Of a stretch of 64,000 nucleotides of DNA, positions 9,103 through 18,264 are shown one piece after another. Every line of letters starts with the position of its first letter. Position 1 is the stretch's first letter. The stretch spans positions 1,026,273 to 1,090,272 of the forward strand of contig NZ_JAKEDS010000001.1 in the NCBI RefSeq assembly GCF_021462415.1, written 5' to 3'. The translations under genes and the position numbers were made by a program. The notes beneath the pieces were generated by a model. That model was not told the origin of the DNA and searched no databases. It was given only the letters and a program-made list of their open reading frames with translations. This DNA comes from Rhodohalobacter sp. 614A. GTDB taxonomy: Bacteria; Bacteroidota; Rhodothermia; Balneolales; Balneolaceae.

Positions 9103-10302
9103 TTATAACTGAATCAGTGTTGCGCTGATTACTTCATTCTGCCGGGTTCGAATATTTTTCATGATTTCTGATGAGGGTTCAGCATCGAGTTGAATCGTAC
9201 AGCAGGCGGTTTGTTTTCCCTCAAAAATAACATTGGTTAATTCCTGTGCGTTGATTTTTGCCTTGCGAATTTCACTCATCACATTTGCAATCACACCCGG
9301 TTTGTCGTAATGCCGAACCACAAGCTGCCATGGTGATTCGGTCTGTTCACAGCGGTTTAGCCAGTTACGAACATGACCTTCCTGAACATAGCCCCGGACA
9401 ATATCCACAGCATCGGAAGCAACGGCGAGCTGGGCCTGGTTTGTGCTGGCGCCAATATGATGCGTTACATATACATTGGCTAATTCCTGGAATCGGCTTG
9501 AAAATTCTCCCTGCTTGAACTCGGGTTCATCACTGAAAACATCCAGTCCCGCTTTGATTCGTCCTGATTTTAGTTCCTGGTAAAGCGCCTCTTCGTCCAC
9601 AATTCCTGCGCGTGAAGTGTTGATGAAACACGCGCCGTCTTTTAAGCTGGAAAGAACATCTTTGGAGATGACGCCCTTTGTATCCGCATTGATAGCGAGA
9701 TGAACGCTCAGAACATCACATTTGGAAGCCACTTCTTCGATGCTTTTGGCGTGAATGATCTCAAGTTCTTCCGCTTTCTTAGGAGTGAGTGATCGCGACC
9801 AGGCAACTACCGGCATTCCAAAAGCTTTTGCACGGGTTATGACTTCCGTTCCGATTTGGCCGGTGCCCACAATTCCCAAAACCTTTCCAAATAATCCATC
9901 GGCTTTACTGTAAGTAGCTTTATTCCATTTACCGGCTTTGAAATCGGCTACATTGTCTGCAAGATACCGGTCAAGGCCGATAATCAATCCCATTGTTAAT
10001 TCTGCAACGGCAATGGCATTTTTTCCCGGACAGTTGGCAACGTAAATACCCAAATTGCTTGCGGCAGCAATATCGATATTGTTAACTCCGGCTCCGGCCC
10101 GGACAATCAAACTTAAATTCGGGCTTTTCTCAATACAGGATTTGCTAACAACAGTTGAGCGGACGATTAACACGTTAGCATCTTCGAGTCCGTTGTCAAG
10201 ATCAGACGCTGAAGCTGTGGGGTTGTTAATTACATTTTGTCCCAGGTTCTCAAGTTCGGAAATGGCTTCAGGTGGCAGCTTATCTGCAATATAAACAGTC
10301 AT
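9103..10302 (-). CDS. serA: D-3-phosphoglycerate dehydrogenase (399 aa, ACT domain)
   Basis: Catalyses the first step of serine synthesis, oxidising 3-phosphoglycerate with NAD. The NAD-binding motif GIVGTGQIGTEV is near residue 145, catalytic-domain motifs are NTSRAGIVDEEAL (Arg) and HHIGAST (His), and a C-terminal ACT domain (about 325-399, HYDKPGVIANVMSEI) suggests amino-acid feedback control. The start is ATG 10302, preceded by GAGGAG four bases upstream, rather than the in-frame ATG at 10314. A TACCTTTG box at 10339-10346 fits its promoter. It heads a block with the lactonase-like and M28 peptidase genes, though no functional link is obvious. serC and serB are not in the window. Confidence 0.93.
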   Translation of the reverse strand: MTVYIADKLPPEAISELENLGQNVINNPTASASDLDNGLEDANVLIVRSTVVSKSCIEKSPNLSLIVRAGAGVNNIDIAAASNLGIYVANCPGKNAIAVAELTMGLIIGLDRYLADNVADFKAGKWNKATYSKADGLFGKVLGIVGTGQIGTEVITRAKAFGMPVVAWSRSLTPKKAEELEIIHAKSIEEVASKCDVLSVHLAINADTKGVISKDVLSSLKDGACFINTSRAGIVDEEALYQELKSGRIKAGLDVFSDEPEFKQGEFSSRFQELANVYVTHHIGASTNQAQLAVASDAVDIVRGYVQEGHVRNWLNRCEQTESPWQLVVRHYDKPGVIANVMSEIRKAKINAQELTNVIFEGKQTACCTIQLDAEPSSEIMKNIRTRQNEVISATLIQL

Positions 10303-10338
10303 AATTCTCCTCATTATTTAAATTCAATCCCTCTCTTT

Positions 10339-10346
10339 CAAAGGTA
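10339..10346 (-). promoter_or_regulatory. Candidate Bacteroidota -7 box for serA
   Basis: On the minus strand this reads TACCTTTG, an exact match to the TAnnTTTG -7 consensus of Bacteroidota sigma-A promoters. It is 36 bases ahead of the serA ATG, giving a leader of about 30 bases. No exact TTTG -33 element is seen at the usual distance. Confidence 0.5.
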
Positions 10347-10468
10347 CCAAATGAACCGTACTTCTTGAAATAAAGAGTATGGAAAGAAGATTAAATCTGT
10401 ATTAATAGAGATCTCTGATGAGTAAGTTTGGCCGTATCTACTCTAAAGATGATGTGCTCTTCGAAAAC

Positions 10469-11731
10469 TTATGGTTGAGACTTCTCCTTGAAAATCAATC
10501 CGCCGGCAATCCAGACCGTGCCGGCAACAATTACTGCCGTGGCGATGAAAGGTGCTCCAAAGTAAGCTGCGAATAAAGCTCCTCCCCACGTTGGGCCAAT
10601 CATTCGTCCAAGTCCGGAGAGTCCCTGGGATGCTCCCATTACGGCGCCGTAATTATTTTCGCTCGCTTCCTGAGAAATCAGGCTGGTAATGGTTGGGGTA
10701 TTTAGACTTTTTCCGAGAGCCATCAAACAGAGAAAAACAGCCAGGGTAATCATGTTGTGGGCCAGAGGAATCAACCCAAGTCCAATCACCATCAGAATAT
10801 TGCCAACCAGGAAAATCTTCTCTTCTGAAAAGACTTTGGTCAATGGCCGGATCAAAAAGCCTTGGACGATGACCGCAATAATCCCGATATAGAAGAATTG
10901 GATACCAACATCTTCGGCATTCATGTGCAGTTCTGATTCTGCAAAGAGTGGAAATGAACTATATAAACTTGATTCACCAAAAGAGAGAAGGAAAAAACCA
11001 ATAATTAAAGGAATGAGAAATCCCCGGGCAGATGAACCTTTTTGCTCTGAAAGCAATCGCCAGAACCGGGGTGCAAAAACACTGGGTCTGCGATATGTAT
11101 CTTCTTTAGGAGCTGATTTATCAACAGTTTCGGGAAGTTTGAAGAGCACCATCAGAAAGCTGCAAAAGGATAGGAAAGCGGCAAAAAAGCCGGGTAGTGC
11201 AAATCGGTTCACTTCCATCCAACTCGCGAAATCAACAAAACCGATGTTGGTAATAAACTCATGAAAAGCCGGGTGAATCAACCCGGTGGCTGTTGCCGGA
11301 CCAATCACAAACCCGATCCCAAAGGCCGCCCCGATTAGCCCCATGCCTCGGGCGCGATTTTCGTTGTCGGTTATATCGGCAATATAGGCCTGGGCGGTGG
11401 AGATATTTCCACCCATGGTTCCGGCCACAATTCTGGATACAAACAAAACCCCAAGGGATTCTGCAAATCCAAAAATAGTGTAAGCGATAACAGCGCCAAG
11501 TGTGCTCATTAACATGATCGGGCGTCGGCCAATCCGGTCTGACCAACTTCCCCAAATCGGCGAAAAAATAAGCTGCATGAATGAGTAGACACTGTAGAGG
11601 AGGCCAATGGTTACCGCTGAGGCAGAAAATTCTTGTGCATAAAAGGGGAGAAGTGGCAGAACGATTCCAAATCCCAAGAGATCGATTACCACAACAAGAA
11701 AGACGGTAGCAAGAGCAGATTTATTCTTCAT
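10469..11731 (-). CDS. MFS transporter, TetA/multidrug exporter type
   Basis: A 420-residue inner-membrane protein with about 12 hydrophobic segments. The MFS loop 2-3 signature is clear (GSWSDRIGRRPIML) and is preceded by an N-terminal helix (LVVVIDLLGFGIVLPLLPFY) typical of the TCR/TetA subfamily of drug:proton antiporters. The helix 5 region carries GAAFGIGFVIGP, like the antiporter motif C. Substrate cannot be told; a multidrug or sugar-derivative exporter is as likely as a tetracycline pump. It stands alone, downstream of a gap holding repeat copy 2, and is not clearly in an operon. Confidence 0.85.
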   Translation of the reverse strand: MKNKSALATVFLVVVIDLLGFGIVLPLLPFYAQEFSASAVTIGLLYSVYSFMQLIFSPIWGSWSDRIGRRPIMLMSTLGAVIAYTIFGFAESLGVLFVSRIVAGTMGGNISTAQAYIADITDNENRARGMGLIGAAFGIGFVIGPATATGLIHPAFHEFITNIGFVDFASWMEVNRFALPGFFAAFLSFCSFLMVLFKLPETVDKSAPKEDTYRRPSVFAPRFWRLLSEQKGSSARGFLIPLIIGFFLLSFGESSLYSSFPLFAESELHMNAEDVGIQFFYIGIIAVIVQGFLIRPLTKVFSEEKIFLVGNILMVIGLGLIPLAHNMITLAVFLCLMALGKSLNTPTITSLISQEASENNYGAVMGASQGLSGLGRMIGPTWGGALFAAYFGAPFIATAVIVAGTVWIAGGLIFKEKSQP

Positions 11732-11822
11732 AAATAAGTTTTCAAACAGACCGGTAAAGATAGGTTGCTTGAATTAACTTTTTATGAAGAGTTTAAAAAA
11801 CAAGTGATATGGAGTTTTCATA

Positions 11823-11925
11823 GTCACCGCGAGGAAGTTTGTGACCGCGGCCCTGAAGGGGTATCTTGGCACAATCTCGTGTCTTAGATCATTTGGAGAT
11901 TACTTCGCTTTGATCGCAATGGCGA
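11823..11925. repeat. Dispersed GTCATTGCGA repeat, copy 2 (degenerate)
   Basis: Begins GTCACCGCGAGGAAG and ends GGAGATTACTTCGCTTTGAT followed by CGCAATGGCGA, so the terminal inverted repeats are recognisable but diverged. It lies between hemL and the MFS gene. The rest of the 11732-11989 gap shows no gene. Confidence 0.65.
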
Positions 11926-11989
11926 GAACAACATTTGAATCAGGCCAGCTTTACAAATGTGAAACCAATTCTAAATACAACATGTCTTA

Positions 11990-13288
11990 CTATTTAAGTT
12001 TTGACTTTGCCACAGCAAGTGCTGATTCCGCAGCATTCACCGTTTTATCGAGCATTTCATAAGTAAGTGATGTAGCCAGAAACCAGCTTTCGAAAGGTGA
12101 AGGCGGCAAGTAAACTCCCCGTTTTAGCATTTCATGAAAGAAATGTTTGAAGAGTTCCTGGTTCGTCGTGTTGGCAGTTTTGAACCCGGTCACTTTTTCA
12201 TTTGTGAAATAAATGCTTGTCATGGAACCAACCTGGTTCAGGTCAAAATCGATTTCATGCCGGCTTAGAACTTCCCGAAGATTTTTGGCCAGGTATTCGG
12301 TTTTTTCTTCCAATTCCACATACAATTCAGGATGTTTTTCCAGCGTACTCAACTGTGCAAAACCGGCGCTCATTGCTAATGGATTTCCGGATAATGTTCC
12401 GGCTTGATACACAGGACCGACCGGAGCCACAACATCCATAATCTCTTTTTTTCCGCCGAAAGCACCAACGGGAAGTCCGCCACCAATAATTTTACCGAAT
12501 GTGACGAGATCCGCCCACACATCAAACCGTTCCTGGGCACCGCCACGAGCCAGTCGAAATCCGGTCATCACTTCATCAAAAATGAGAACGGTTTCGTAGT
12601 CATCGCAAAGTTTTCGTAATCCTTCCAAAAATCCGGGTTGGGGAGGGATGCATCCCATATTTCCTGCAACTGGTTCGACGATAATTGCAGCTACATTGTC
12701 TTTATTCTTTTTGAGAAGTTTCTCGACACTGTCTAAATCATTGTAATCAGCGTTGAGAGTATCTTTAGCCGTTCCCTTTGTGACTCCCGGGCTGCTGGGT
12801 TTGCCGAGAGTTAATGCACCGCTTCCAGCTTTGATGAGAAATGAATCACCATGGCCGTGATAGTTTCCTTCAAACTTGATGATTTTTTCCTTGCCGGTGT
12901 ATCCGCGGGCGACTCGAATGGCACTCATGCAGGCTTCGGTTCCGGAATTTACCATCCGAACTTTCTCCACGTTCGGGACCATGGTTTGAACCAACTCGGC
13001 CATTTTGATTTCAATCTCCGTCGGCGCGCCAAAAGAGGTAGAATTAAACGATGCATCCTGAACGGCCTTGATGACGGCAGGATGAGCGTGTCCCAAAATC
13101 ATCGGTCCCCAGGAACCTACATAATCGATATACTCATTACCGTCTTCATCTGTGATGATGGATCCCTTCGCCTTCTTGAAAAAAACCGGAACGCCACCGA
13201 CTGATTTAAACGCCCGTGCCGGGGAATTGACACCACCAGGAATGAATTGTTGTGCTCGATTGTAAAGGTACTCGCTTTTTAACAACAT
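11990..13288 (-). CDS. hemL: Glutamate-1-semialdehyde 2,1-aminomutase
   Basis: A PLP enzyme that turns glutamate-1-semialdehyde into 5-aminolevulinate, the precursor of haem and other tetrapyrroles, in the cytosol. Signatures are the N-terminal [19 protein letters not shown], the cofactor-site region [19 protein letters not shown], the aspartate motif [12 protein letters not shown] and the PLP lysine in [17 protein letters not shown]. Length (432 aa) matches the family. Its presence with hemB shows that this organism uses the C5 (glutamyl-tRNA) route; hemA would be needed and is not in the window. It is the last gene of the chaN-like, hemB, htpX, hemL series, 146 bases behind htpX, with a 125-base inverted-repeat element in between. 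Confidence 0.96.
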   Translation of the reverse strand: MLLKSEYLYNRAQQFIPGGVNSPARAFKSVGGVPVFFKKAKGSIITDEDGNEYIDYVGSWGPMILGHAHPAVIKAVQDASFNSTSFGAPTEIEIKMAELVQTMVPNVEKVRMVNSGTEACMSAIRVARGYTGKEKIIKFEGNYHGHGDSFLIKAGSGALTLGKPSSPGVTKGTAKDTLNADYNDLDSVEKLLKKNKDNVAAIIVEPVAGNMGCIPPQPGFLEGLRKLCDDYETVLIFDEVMTGFRLARGGAQERFDVWADLVTFGKIIGGGLPVGAFGGKKEIMDVVAPVGPVYQAGTLSGNPLAMSAGFAQLSTLEKHPELYVELEEKTEYLAKNLREVLSRHEIDFDLNQVGSMTSIYFTNEKVTGFKTANTTNQELFKHFFHEMLKRGVYLPPSPFESWFLATSLTYEMLDKTVNAAESALAVAKSKLK

Positions 13289-13296
13289 AGATGTTT

Positions 13297-13421
13297 AGTC
13301 TTGAGTCGTGAGTCTTGAGATTTGTTTATCAGTTGAAATACATTAATGGCACATTAGTATGAAATGAACCTTAGTTCGTGAAATGCTGAATAATCCTTCT
13401 CAGTACTCACGACTCAAGACT
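13297..13421. repeat. Inverted-repeat element between htpX and hemL
   Basis: AGTCTTGAGTCGTGAGT (13297-13313) and its exact complement ACTCACGACTCAAGACT (13405-13421) give 17 perfect pairs, and the match extends to 22 of 24. The arms enclose about 77-90 bases without coding sequence. The size and structure resemble a MITE or a REP-type element. Transcripts passing from htpX into hemL would carry the hairpin, which might affect hemL expression. Confidence 0.7.
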
Positions 13422-13434
13422 CATGACTATATCC

Positions 13435-14325
13435 TTAATCTGTCATATTTTCAAGTGCGGCAATTCGGTCTTCCAGGGGAGGGTGTGTCATAAACAACGC
13501 TTTGAGGCCACTTCGCTTGCCGCTTGTAATTCCAAATGCCTGCATGGATTCCGGCAATTGATTCGGTACTTCCGTTTCCCGTTTCAGTCGTTGCAATGCA
13601 TTAATCATACCGTTACGGCTTCCAAATCGTGCACCGGCTTCATCAGCCCGAAATTCGCGGCGTCGTGAGAACCAGAAGACAATCATGGAAGCGAGAATTG
13701 CCAAAACAATTTCAGCTACAATCGTTGTCAGGAAATATCCAATTCCCAGCCCTCTTTCATTTCGCAATACAACGCGATCCACAACAAAACCGATCACCCG
13801 GGCGAGGAACATCACAAAAGTGTTTACAACTCCCTGTATCAGTGCGAGTGTGATCATATCCCCATTGGCAACATGGCCGATTTCGTGGCCCAGTACCGCT
13901 TCAATTTCATCCTGATCAAATCGTTGTAGCATGCCTCGGCTAATTGCAACCAATGCTTTATTCCGGTTTGATCCTGTTGCAAAAGCATTGGCCTGTTGGG
14001 CATCAAAAATTCCGACTTCCGGCATGCCAATTCCGGCATCTTTGGCTTGTCGTTCGATGGTTCGAACCAGCCATTCTTCACGGGAGTTTTGCGGCTTTTC
14101 AACAATCTGAACGCCCATCGTCCATTTTGCCATTTTCTTTGACAGAAGGAGAGAGATGAACGATCCGCCCATTCCAAAAACAAAACAGAAGATGAGAAGA
14201 GCTTGCAGATTAAGTCCGGTTCCGGTTTCATTCAAATAGGAACCCACTCCCAAAAGGGACAGAGTAATACTTGCAACAATAATGATTGCCAGGTTTGTGG
14301 CAAGAAATAAGAGAACTCGTTTCAT
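13435..14325 (-). CDS. htpX: HtpX-like membrane zinc metalloprotease (M48)
   Basis: A 296-residue inner-membrane protease that degrades misfolded membrane proteins. Two N-terminal membrane segments (MKRVLLFLATNLAIIIVAS and LLIFCFVFGMGGSFISLLL) are followed by the zinc site AVLGHEIGHVANGD (HExxH, near residue 142), two further hydrophobic segments, and the third ligand region REFRADEAGA. The start is ATG 14325, beginning with the canonical MKRVLLF; an in-frame upstream start at 14370 would add 15 residues of unrelated sequence. It lies between hemB and hemL on the same strand. This may be chance packing or link envelope quality control to haem supply. Confidence 0.93.
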   Translation of the reverse strand: MKRVLLFLATNLAIIIVASITLSLLGVGSYLNETGTGLNLQALLIFCFVFGMGGSFISLLLSKKMAKWTMGVQIVEKPQNSREEWLVRTIERQAKDAGIGMPEVGIFDAQQANAFATGSNRNKALVAISRGMLQRFDQDEIEAVLGHEIGHVANGDMITLALIQGVVNTFVMFLARVIGFVVDRVVLRNERGLGIGYFLTTIVAEIVLAILASMIVFWFSRRREFRADEAGARFGSRNGMINALQRLKRETEVPNQLPESMQAFGITSGKRSGLKALFMTHPPLEDRIAALENMTD

Positions 14326-14397
14326 AGTCAATTTCTTAATTAAATAGGGTTTAGAAAGCTCCCCTCTCAAAAGGGGGAATTCAATTTCTTCAATAAT

Positions 14398-15381
14398 CTA
14401 CAACAATCGTGCCGCATCTTTGGCGAAGTAAGTAGCAATCAGGTCAGCGCCGGCTCGCTTAAAGCCGATCAGCGCTTCCATCATTGCTTCTTCTTCATTC
14501 AGCCAGCCATTTGCCGACGCCGATTTGATCATCGCGTATTCACCGGAAACATTATAAACGGAAACCGGGATTTGCACCGCTTCTTTTACGGCACGAACCA
14601 CATCAAGATACGGCAGGCCGGGTTTTACCATTGCGATATCGGCACCTTCATTTTGGTCTGTAATGGCTTCTTTTACAGCTTCAATAACGTTTGCCGGATT
14701 CATTTGATATGTCTTCTTATCACCAAACCCGGGAGCGGAATCCAGTGCATCACGAAAAGGGCCGTAATAGCTCGATGCATATTTTGCGCTGTATGCCATA
14801 ATTCCGGTATTGAAAAATCCTTCTTCTTCGAGAGCTTCTCTCATCAATAAAATACGGCCGTCCATCATGTCCGAGGGAGCCACAAAATCAGCACCGGCCT
14901 CTGCATGGCTAACCGCCATTTTGGCAAGCAGTTCCGCACTTTCGTCATTTATAATTTTTCCATCGCGAACAATTCCGTCATGGCCATAGCTGCTGTATGG
15001 ATCCATGGCTACGTCTGTCATCACAACCAAATCCGGAAATTCTTTTTTGATGGCACGAACGGATTGTTGCATCAATCCCTCAGGATTGAGCGCTTCGGTT
15101 CCTTCATTGTCTTTTTTATCGTCAGGAACTTTGGCAAACAGAAGAACGGATGGAATTCCAAGCGATTGAATTTCTTCAACCTCCTTCAAAAGAAGATCCA
15201 CCGTAAACCGGTAATAGTCCGGCATGGAGGGTATTTCTTCTTTTTTGCCTTCACCTTCCATCACAAAAAGGGGAGCAATAAAATCGTTGGGTGACAGGTG
15301 GTTTTCCGCCACCATATTTCTAACAAATTCCGATGAACGAAGACGCCGTCCGCGGGAATAGGGGTATTCAAAAGTACTCAT
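14398..15381 (-). CDS. hemB: Delta-aminolevulinic acid dehydratase (porphobilinogen synthase)
   Basis: Condenses two 5-aminolevulinate molecules to porphobilinogen. The two active-site lysines are in MAYSAKYASSYYGPF and AMVKPGLPYLD; the latter is the Schiff-base lysine motif. The metal-binding loop reads DVAMDPYSSYGHDG: it has no cysteines where zinc-dependent enzymes have three, so this is a magnesium-type (zinc-independent) enzyme by sequence. Length 327 aa is normal. It starts 10 bases after the chaN-like gene stops and lies 72 bases ahead of htpX, so these are probably co-transcribed with hemL. Confidence 0.96.
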   Translation of the reverse strand: MSTFEYPYSRGRRLRSSEFVRNMVAENHLSPNDFIAPLFVMEGEGKKEEIPSMPDYYRFTVDLLLKEVEEIQSLGIPSVLLFAKVPDDKKDNEGTEALNPEGLMQQSVRAIKKEFPDLVVMTDVAMDPYSSYGHDGIVRDGKIINDESAELLAKMAVSHAEAGADFVAPSDMMDGRILLMREALEEEGFFNTGIMAYSAKYASSYYGPFRDALDSAPGFGDKKTYQMNPANVIEAVKEAITDQNEGADIAMVKPGLPYLDVVRAVKEAVQIPVSVYNVSGEYAMIKSASANGWLNEEEAMMEALIGFKRAGADLIATYFAKDAARLL

Positions 15382-15391
15382 GATTGTTGAT

Positions 15392-16261
15392 TTAATATGT
15401 TGAGGTCATTCTTGAGGGAACCGCCACTGTGATATCTGCAGACTGAAACTGTTCTGAATCTACATTCTGAATATCATCAGCAGAAATTGTGTTGATTGTG
15501 AGAACCCGTATCTCTTCATCTTTTTCTTTGATATACCACACAATTCCCTCATAATCATTGGAGTGATACGATCCGTTCAGATGAATCATCCGGTTGTTTT
15601 CATTCAGGTTGGACAAAATAAAATGCGCCATTGTCGCATCTTTAATCGCTTGGGAATAGATCAGGTTCACACCGCCGTGGCCACCTGCCATTTGAGACAT
15701 GGCTTGATAACTCTGAAGAGTTGTATCCACTTCAACAGGAAGGGGAGCGATCCAATCTTTTGCAGAACTGCTTAGTGAATCGAGCGCTGTTAAGCCATCC
15801 CGGTAAACAGTAGAAGCATATCTTCGGGGGATGTTTGTGGCAATCAGGGGAATACTATTCTCTTTTGCGAATTCCAAAATTGGCTTGTAATCCGTTTTGT
15901 AGTTATTCCAAATGCGGGCTTCGCTTTCAAAGCTGCTTTGGCTGACCTGATCAGCAAAATACTCATCAATCAAAACCTGTTGGTCGGCTTCAAACATCTC
16001 CATGCCAATTACAGTGGATTTTGTACTGTCGGCTGAAAGGTCGCGAATAAGCTCCAGCTGAAGCCAATGTGCGATGGCATTATCGTGCTGCTCGCCAAAA
16101 AAGATCATATCATTTTGACGAGAAAGATCCGCTAATTTCTGGTAAGAAATCTGATCACCATTCTTATCATAAAGCAGGTAGGCGGGCTTGTCAGGCTGAG
16201 CCTTTACAGAGGCACTGAAGGCAAACGACAGCAGGAAAATTGTGTAGAATATTTTTTTCAT
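15392..16261 (-). CDS. ChaN/DUF399-family exported protein
   Basis: A 289-residue exported protein with a signal peptide (FYTIFLLSFAFSASVKAQ). It matches the ChaN-like family, whose Campylobacter member binds haem: key pieces are DMIFFGEQHDNAIAHW near the N-terminus, VIGMEMFEADQQ, and MIHLNGSYHSND near the end, each with conserved acidic and histidine residues. The signal ends in AQ with no lipobox cysteine, so unlike many relatives it is probably soluble and periplasmic. It directly precedes hemB by 10 bases, which supports a role in haem or iron handling, but haem binding is inferred only from family and context. Confidence 0.8.
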   Translation of the reverse strand: MKKIFYTIFLLSFAFSASVKAQPDKPAYLLYDKNGDQISYQKLADLSRQNDMIFFGEQHDNAIAHWLQLELIRDLSADSTKSTVIGMEMFEADQQVLIDEYFADQVSQSSFESEARIWNNYKTDYKPILEFAKENSIPLIATNIPRRYASTVYRDGLTALDSLSSSAKDWIAPLPVEVDTTLQSYQAMSQMAGGHGGVNLIYSQAIKDATMAHFILSNLNENNRMIHLNGSYHSNDYEGIVWYIKEKDEEIRVLTINTISADDIQNVDSEQFQSADITVAVPSRMTSTY

Positions 16262-16280
16262 GTAAGATAAAATTTAAACT

Positions 16281-16363
16281 CGTTCCCAAGCTCTGCTTGG
16301 GAATGGCAAATGGAAGCTCCGCTTCTTTTCAAGAAAAAGAAGGAATAGAAGCAGAGCTTTTCC
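16281..16363. repeat. Double-hairpin repeat (CGTTCCCAAGCTCTGCTTGGGAA family)
   Basis: TTCCCAAGC-TCT-GCTTGGGAA (16283-16303) is a perfect 9-base-pair stem with a 3-base loop. It is followed by a second hairpin whose arms GGAAGCTCCGCTTCT (16312-16326) and AGAAGCAGAGCTTTTCC (16347-16363) pair with few mismatches. Elements of this kind are scattered in intergenic gaps of many bacterial genomes. It sits between the second M28 peptidase gene and the chaN-like gene and might act as a transcription barrier. Confidence 0.65.
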
Positions 16364-16438
16364 GACTACTCGGGACGATCCGAAGAAAACCTTCGGGTCC
16401 AGTAAACGCCAAATTACAGTTGCCAGATGAAGACTCCG

Positions 16439-18118
16439 TTAATTCTCCGGTGCTTCTTCAATCATCTGTTCTCGGGTGGCCTGAAACTCGTCGCCTTCAT
16501 TCCATTCCATCATCTCCTCCTGATTGAGAATGTCGAAACTGGTTCGGAAGAAAAGGCGCACATCCTGAACCAATCCGGCGGGATCCCAATATTCATTGAT
16601 CTCATCATTCACGGAATGATAATTAGCAGTATCCACGCTGTCGACGGTTTCGCCCCAATTTTCAGGTTTGTCGATATAATCCTGACCCGGGTTGGGGAAA
16701 ATAGCCGGAATTCCTTTTTTGGCAAGAGAGAAATGGTCAGATCGATAAAAATATCCTTGCTCGGGGTGCGGATCAGGTTTTACGGTTCGGCCGGTTTCTT
16801 CAGCATATTTTTCAAAAACAGGAGTGATGGAATTTCGTCCGTAACCCACTAACACAACATCCTCCGTTGGGCCATAGACCTGCATGCCGTCCATATTAAA
16901 ATTAGCGGAAATTTTTCCCGGATGAACCGTCGGATGATTTGCCCAATATTTGGAACCCAATAATCCCATCTCTTCAGCGCTCACAAATAGAAAGAGGGCA
17001 CTGCGCCGCATGTCCGGTTCCACTTCTTTATATGCTTTTGCAAGATTCAGCAGAGTGCTCACACCGGCGGCATTGTCAAGCGCGCCGTTATTAATGGAGT
17101 CGCCCTCAACCGGCGTAGTAATTCCCAGGTGATCGAGATGAGCGGTGAAAACAACATATTCATCCTTTAAGTCGGAATCATTTCCCGCAATTTCTCCAAC
17201 TACATTTTTGGAAGACATATTGCTGTAATTCGCTTCTAAATCAACATCTACCGTAATTCCTTCAAGAGGAACGGGTTGGAAATCCGGATCATCAGCAGCT
17301 TCAAGCATATCGCTCAAATTTTGTCCGGCGGCTTCAAAAAGTTCGGAACTGACAGATTCGGTCAGCCAGCTATCAAAAGCGGGCATGTTTTCTGCTTCGC
17401 CTTCAGTGCTTTTCAGGTAAAACTGCTCGCCGCTCCAACTATTGGAAACTACATTCCAGCCATATCCTGCTGAGGGAGTGGTATGCACGATAATGGCACC
17501 AAGTGCTCCCATTTCGGCCGCTTTTTCAAATTTGTAACTCCAACGTCCGTAGTACAGTCTTGCATCGCCGCTAAAGAGGTTTTCATCAAAAGAAGGATCA
17601 CTATTTTTAAAGACCAAAACTTTACCTTCAACATCGGCATCTTTATAATCATCCCAGTCAAATTCCGGAGCCTGGATTCCATATCCTACATAGAGCAGTT
17701 CGGCATCATTCACGTCAATCTGTTCTCCTTCATTTGCCGGCCACGCTACAAAATCAGTACGGAATTCAAGATCGTTCAGAACCTGGCCGTTTTGTTTGAT
17801 GACAAACGAAGCCGAAGAAGGTTCAACAATCTGGCCCAGAAGCGGAAATTCCTGAACATATGAGCCATCCTCCATTCCCGGCTCAACCCCCAGATTTTCC
17901 AGTTCGCTGATGATATAATCAACGGTTTTCTCTTCTCCTTCCGAGGCAGTGGCGCGTCCTTCAAAGTCATCGGATGAGAGGGTCTCGATATGAGAAAGCA
18001 ACGTTTCTTCGGTAATGATTTGAGCGGCTTCCTCAGGATTTGTTGCCGGGCCTGAAGACTGACAACCGACAATCAGCAAGACAACAAAAAAGATGGAGCC
18101 AAAATGAAATCTGTTCAT
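16439..18118 (-). CDS. M28 aminopeptidase-like lipoprotein with PA domain (559 aa)
   Basis: A surface- or periplasm-anchored zinc exopeptidase. The N-terminus is a lipoprotein signal (FFVVLLIVGC then QSS). A PA domain (about 120-260; VEGKVLVFKNSDPSF, AAEMGALGAIIVHTTPSAG) is inserted before the M28 core, whose ligands are seen in FTAHLDHLG (H), NGALDNAAGVSTLL (D), FVSAEEMGLLGSKYW (E pair), NFNMDGMQVYG (D) and YHSVNDE (H). It is unrelated in operon to the other M28 gene and is divergent from the SDR gene, with 146 bases for both promoters. Expected activity is removal of N-terminal residues from imported or extracellular peptides. Confidence 0.9.
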   Translation of the reverse strand: MNRFHFGSIFFVVLLIVGCQSSGPATNPEEAAQIITEETLLSHIETLSSDDFEGRATASEGEEKTVDYIISELENLGVEPGMEDGSYVQEFPLLGQIVEPSSASFVIKQNGQVLNDLEFRTDFVAWPANEGEQIDVNDAELLYVGYGIQAPEFDWDDYKDADVEGKVLVFKNSDPSFDENLFSGDARLYYGRWSYKFEKAAEMGALGAIIVHTTPSAGYGWNVVSNSWSGEQFYLKSTEGEAENMPAFDSWLTESVSSELFEAAGQNLSDMLEAADDPDFQPVPLEGITVDVDLEANYSNMSSKNVVGEIAGNDSDLKDEYVVFTAHLDHLGITTPVEGDSINNGALDNAAGVSTLLNLAKAYKEVEPDMRRSALFLFVSAEEMGLLGSKYWANHPTVHPGKISANFNMDGMQVYGPTEDVVLVGYGRNSITPVFEKYAEETGRTVKPDPHPEQGYFYRSDHFSLAKKGIPAIFPNPGQDYIDKPENWGETVDSVDTANYHSVNDEINEYWDPAGLVQDVRLFFRTSFDILNQEEMMEWNEGDEFQATREQMIEEAPEN

Positions 18119-18264
18119 AACAAAGGATTGGGTTCAATTTTATGAAAAGTAAGGGTTTCGCTACCAAGGTGACAATAAAAAGGATGATAGGGGTCTGTAT
18201 ATTTTCAGAACTTCAAAAACATTTTTTACAGGTCGGCAGATTTTGTAAGCTTCAGGGAGAGATG

